A DNA stretch of 15,483 nucleotides, from the NCBI GenBank assembly GCA_002343395.1, contig DDSN01000038.1:1-15483 (forward strand). The letters run 5' to 3'. Source of the stretch: Hyphomonadaceae bacterium UBA2389 (GTDB taxonomy: Bacteria > Pseudomonadota > Alphaproteobacteria > Caulobacterales > Aquidulcibacteraceae). Position numbers and translations under genes: made by a program. The notes below the pieces were generated by a model. It worked only from the letters and a program-made list of their open reading frames with translations. It did no database searches and was not told the DNA's origin. This document shows positions 13,184 to 15,483 of the stretch, in pieces (the first letter of the stretch is position 1; every line of letters starts with the position of its first letter).

Positions 13184-14905
13184 ATGAGCACCCCTCCGCC
13201 ACCGAACGCCCCGAAAAGCACGCGCAGAAGCAGCGTGGTTACGTTCGGCCCGAACCGGGCGGCCGCGCGGTCCTACCTGCGCGCGGCCGGGCTCGACGAC
13301 AGCGACTTCGCGCGCCCGCTGATCGCGGTGGTCAACACGTGGTCATCGGTAACGCCATGCAACATGCACCTCGGCGGATTGGCGGAACATGTCCGCCGCG
13401 GCGTGCGTGAAGCCGGCGGCGTTCCGATCGACTTCAACACCATCATGGTCACCGACGGCATCTCGATGGGAACGCCGGGGATGAAGGCGTCGCTCATCTC
13501 GCGCGAAGTGATCGCCGACTCCATCGAACTCGCGGTGCAAGGCCACCAACTCGACAGCGTCATCTGCATCGTGGGATGCGACAAGACCATCCCTGCCGCC
13601 GCGATGGCGTTGGCGCGCATGAATTTGCCCGGTTGCGTGCTCTACGGCGGGACCATCATGCCGGGTCATCACGCCGGTAAGGACATCTCGATCCAGGATG
13701 TCTTCGAAGCGATCGGCGCGCATGGCGCAGGCGCGCTCGATGACGACGGTCTCAGACAGGTTGAGAAGGCGTCATGCCCCGGCGCCGGCGCGTGCGGGGG
13801 CCAATTCACCGCGAACACGATGGCGATGGCGCTCTCGGTGATGGGGCTCTCGCCCATGGGCGCCAACGATGTCCCCGCCGTCCACGCCGACAAGCCCGCC
13901 GAGGCGGAGCGCTGCGGACGCCTCGCCGTTGAACTCACGCAACGCGGACAGACAGCGCGTCAATTCATCACCGCCGTGTCTTTGCGCAACGCGGCGGTCG
14001 CCGTTTCGGCGAGTGGCGGATCGACCAACGCCGTGCTCCACCTCGTCGCGATCGCGGCCGAAGCGGGCGAGGATTTCGGCATCGAGGATTGTCATGCGGC
14101 GTGCGGCGTCGCGCCGGTAATTTGCGACCTCAAGCCGGGCGGGCGTTTTCTCGCCTCCGACCTGTTCAACGCCGGCGGCACGCGGCTGGTCGCCAAGCGC
14201 CTGATGGACGCAGGCAAGATCGCGGATGCGCCCACGGTCAGCGGCAAAACGCTGTTCGCCGAAGCGCGCGAGGCGGTTGAGACCTCAGGCCAGCAAGTGG
14301 TTCGCGACTTCGCGTCGCCCGCCATGGCGCGCGGTTCGTACGCCGTCATTTATGGCGACGTCGCACCGCAAGGCGCCGTCATCAAATTGGCGGGACACGA
14401 GATCGACCGCTTCACCGGCCCAGCGCGCGTGTTCGATGGCGAAGAAGCCGCGTTTGAAGCCGTTCAAGCCGGCGCCGTGCACGAAGGCGACGTGATCGTC
14501 ATTCGCTACGAAGGACCGAAAGGCGGCCCCGGCATGCGCGAAATGCTGCAAGTGACCGCAGCGCTCAAGGGACGCGGCGTCAAGGAGGTGGCGCTCATCA
14601 CGGACGGTCGGTTCTCGGGCGCCTCATACGGATTCGTTGTCGGCCACGTTGCTCCCGAAGCCGCTGTCGGCGGGCCGATCGCTTTGCTGCGCGATGGCGA
14701 CATCATCACCATCAACGTTCCAGATCGCGCCATCTCCGTAGCCGCAGACCTGAGCACGCGCAGGCCCGTTCCACCCGATGCGCCGCCGCCAAGCGGCGTC
14801 TTCGCCAAATACGCAGCGCTCGTCGCCTCCGCCGCGCAGGGCGCCGTCACCATTCCAAACCCACCGCCGCCGCAAGCCGCGCGGAAACCAGAGGTCACAC
14901 CATGA
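13184..14905 (+). CDS. ilvD: Dihydroxy-acid dehydratase
   Basis: IlvD dehydrates 2,3-dihydroxy-isovalerate and -methylvalerate to the keto acids of valine/leucine and isoleucine. The 573-residue protein has the three conserved cysteines in TPCNMH (Cys59), GCDKT (Cys132) and GACGGQFTANTM (Cys204), which hold the Fe-S cluster, and VTDGISMGTPGMKASL (89-104). The C-terminal half includes TDGRFSG and YGFVVGHVAPEA. The start at 13184 is preceded by AAAGGA (13175-13180); an in-frame TTG at 13157 falls inside the terminator U-tract and is rejected. It overlaps ilvC as ATGA. Expression is probably gated by the attenuator upstream. Confidence 0.96.
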   Translation: MSTPPPPNAPKSTRRSSVVTFGPNRAAARSYLRAAGLDDSDFARPLIAVVNTWSSVTPCNMHLGGLAEHVRRGVREAGGVPIDFNTIMVTDGISMGTPGMKASLISREVIADSIELAVQGHQLDSVICIVGCDKTIPAAAMALARMNLPGCVLYGGTIMPGHHAGKDISIQDVFEAIGAHGAGALDDDGLRQVEKASCPGAGACGGQFTANTMAMALSVMGLSPMGANDVPAVHADKPAEAERCGRLAVELTQRGQTARQFITAVSLRNAAVAVSASGGSTNAVLHLVAIAAEAGEDFGIEDCHAACGVAPVICDLKPGGRFLASDLFNAGGTRLVAKRLMDAGKIADAPTVSGKTLFAEAREAVETSGQQVVRDFASPAMARGSYAVIYGDVAPQGAVIKLAGHEIDRFTGPARVFDGEEAAFEAVQAGAVHEGDVIVIRYEGPKGGPGMREMLQVTAALKGRGVKEVALITDGRFSGASYGFVVGHVAPEAAVGGPIALLRDGDIITINVPDRAISVAADLSTRRPVPPDAPPPSGVFAKYAALVASAAQGAVTIPNPPPPQAARKPEVTP

Positions 14906-15483
14906 AAGTTTATTCCGACGACGATGTGAGCGGCGAAGCGCTGCAGGGCAAACGGATCGCCATCATAGGTTATGGCAGCCAGGGACGCGCACACGCGCAA
15001 AACCTGCGCGATAGCGGCCACGACGTCGTCGCCGGCGTACGAAAAGGCGGCAAAGGTTGGCAAAACGCGCGCGCCGACAAAATCGATACCGCCGAGCCCG
15101 AGCACGCCGTGGAAGGCGCCGACCTCATCGCCGTGTTGACGCCGGATATGGCCCAAGAAGGCGTTTGGCGCGAAACTATAGAGCCGAAGGCGAAGAAGGG
15201 CGCCGCGCTCCTGTTCGCGCACGGCTTCACCATCCATTACGGGCGCGTCAAACCGCGCGCGGACATGGACGTTGTTCTCGTGGCGCCAAAGGGGCCAGGC
15301 GATCTGGTGCGCCGCGAGTTCGCGCGCGGCCGCGGCGTTCCAGCACTGTTCGCGGTCCACCAAGACGCAACCGGCGACGCGCGCGCGCGCGCCATGGCTT
15401 ACGCGAAGGGAATCGGCGGAGGCGCGGGCGGGCTTATCGAAACGACCTTCGCCGAGGAAACCGAGACCGATCTCTTCGGCGAG
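14902..15483 (+). CDS. ilvC: Ketol-acid reductoisomerase, 3' end cut off by the window edge
   Basis: IlvC rearranges and reduces acetolactate or acetohydroxybutyrate with NAD(P)H and Mg, the step before IlvD. The window holds 194 codons, with no stop. The protein shows the dinucleotide motif IIGYGSQGRAHAQNL (21-35), a cofactor loop GVRKGGKGW (45-53), HGFTIHYG with His107, VAPKGPG (127-133) and EETETDLFGE, in which Asp190 and Glu194 match the Mg ligands of class I (short) enzymes. The RKGGKG loop suggests NADPH preference. The remaining ~145 residues of a class I enzyme are outside the window. The start has AGAGGT upstream and overlaps the ilvD stop. Confidence 0.96.
   Translation, partial: MKVYSDDDVSGEALQGKRIAIIGYGSQGRAHAQNLRDSGHDVVAGVRKGGKGWQNARADKIDTAEPEHAVEGADLIAVLTPDMAQEGVWRETIEPKAKKGAALLFAHGFTIHYGRVKPRADMDVVLVAPKGPGDLVRREFARGRGVPALFAVHQDATGDARARAMAYAKGIGGGAGGLIETTFAEETETDLFGE

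Noticed and set aside
14506..15363. A 285-codon minus-strand frame opposite ilvD and ilvC
   Set aside because: It is antisense to two confidently identified enzymes and resembles no protein family I know.

Overview
The window is GC-rich (many GCG/CGC codons) and gene-dense, with most neighbouring genes overlapping as ATGA or TGATG. It looks like a chromosomal block of amino-acid and sulfur-assimilation genes from an alphaproteobacterium. Support comes from a SAM-II type riboswitch (largely an alphaproteobacterial class), a YerC/YecD-type TrpR relative joined to hisG-hisD, and a DUF934-CysH/CysI sulfate reduction cluster. A Caulobacterales/Hyphomonadaceae-like host is my guess, not a demonstrated fact. 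I see no mobile elements, CRISPR arrays, tRNA or rRNA genes.

Layout. Minus strand, right to left: (1) a methionine operon made of a promoter, a SAM-II riboswitch, a 29-codon ORF, a small ACT-like protein, metX and metB (12837 to 10234); (2) a GcvA-like LysR regulator (10175 to 9246); (3) a sulfate-to-cysteine operon: cysI, a DUF934-CysH fusion of the APS-reductase type, cobA (SUMT), a short precorrin-2 dehydrogenase/ferrochelatase, a TauE/SafE permease, a ferredoxin/flavodoxin-NADP reductase and cysK (9149 to 2364); (4) a promoter with a TrpR-operator-like palindrome, then a TrpR-family regulator, hisG and hisD, with hisD running off the left edge (2335 to 1). Plus strand: a branched-chain amino-acid attenuator (leader peptide, antiterminator, terminator), then ilvD and ilvC, with ilvC running off the right edge (12962 to 15483).

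How the genes work together. CysH reduces APS to sulfite. CysI reduces sulfite to sulfide on siroheme made by CobA plus the dehydrogenase/chelatase. Fpr is a plausible electron source because no cysJ is present. CysK makes cysteine. MetX activates homoserine and MetB condenses it with cysteine, giving cystathionine on the way to methionine and SAM; SAM can then feed back through the SAM-II riboswitch. The divergent ilvD-ilvC operon appears to be controlled by ribosome-mediated attenuation.

The most interesting part is the region between the ACT gene and ilvD (about 12652 to 13183). It holds two different RNA-based switches back to back, plus a small ORF immediately behind the riboswitch. The protein-coding genes belong mostly to well-known families, and I found no clear evidence of a wholly new defence or mobile system.
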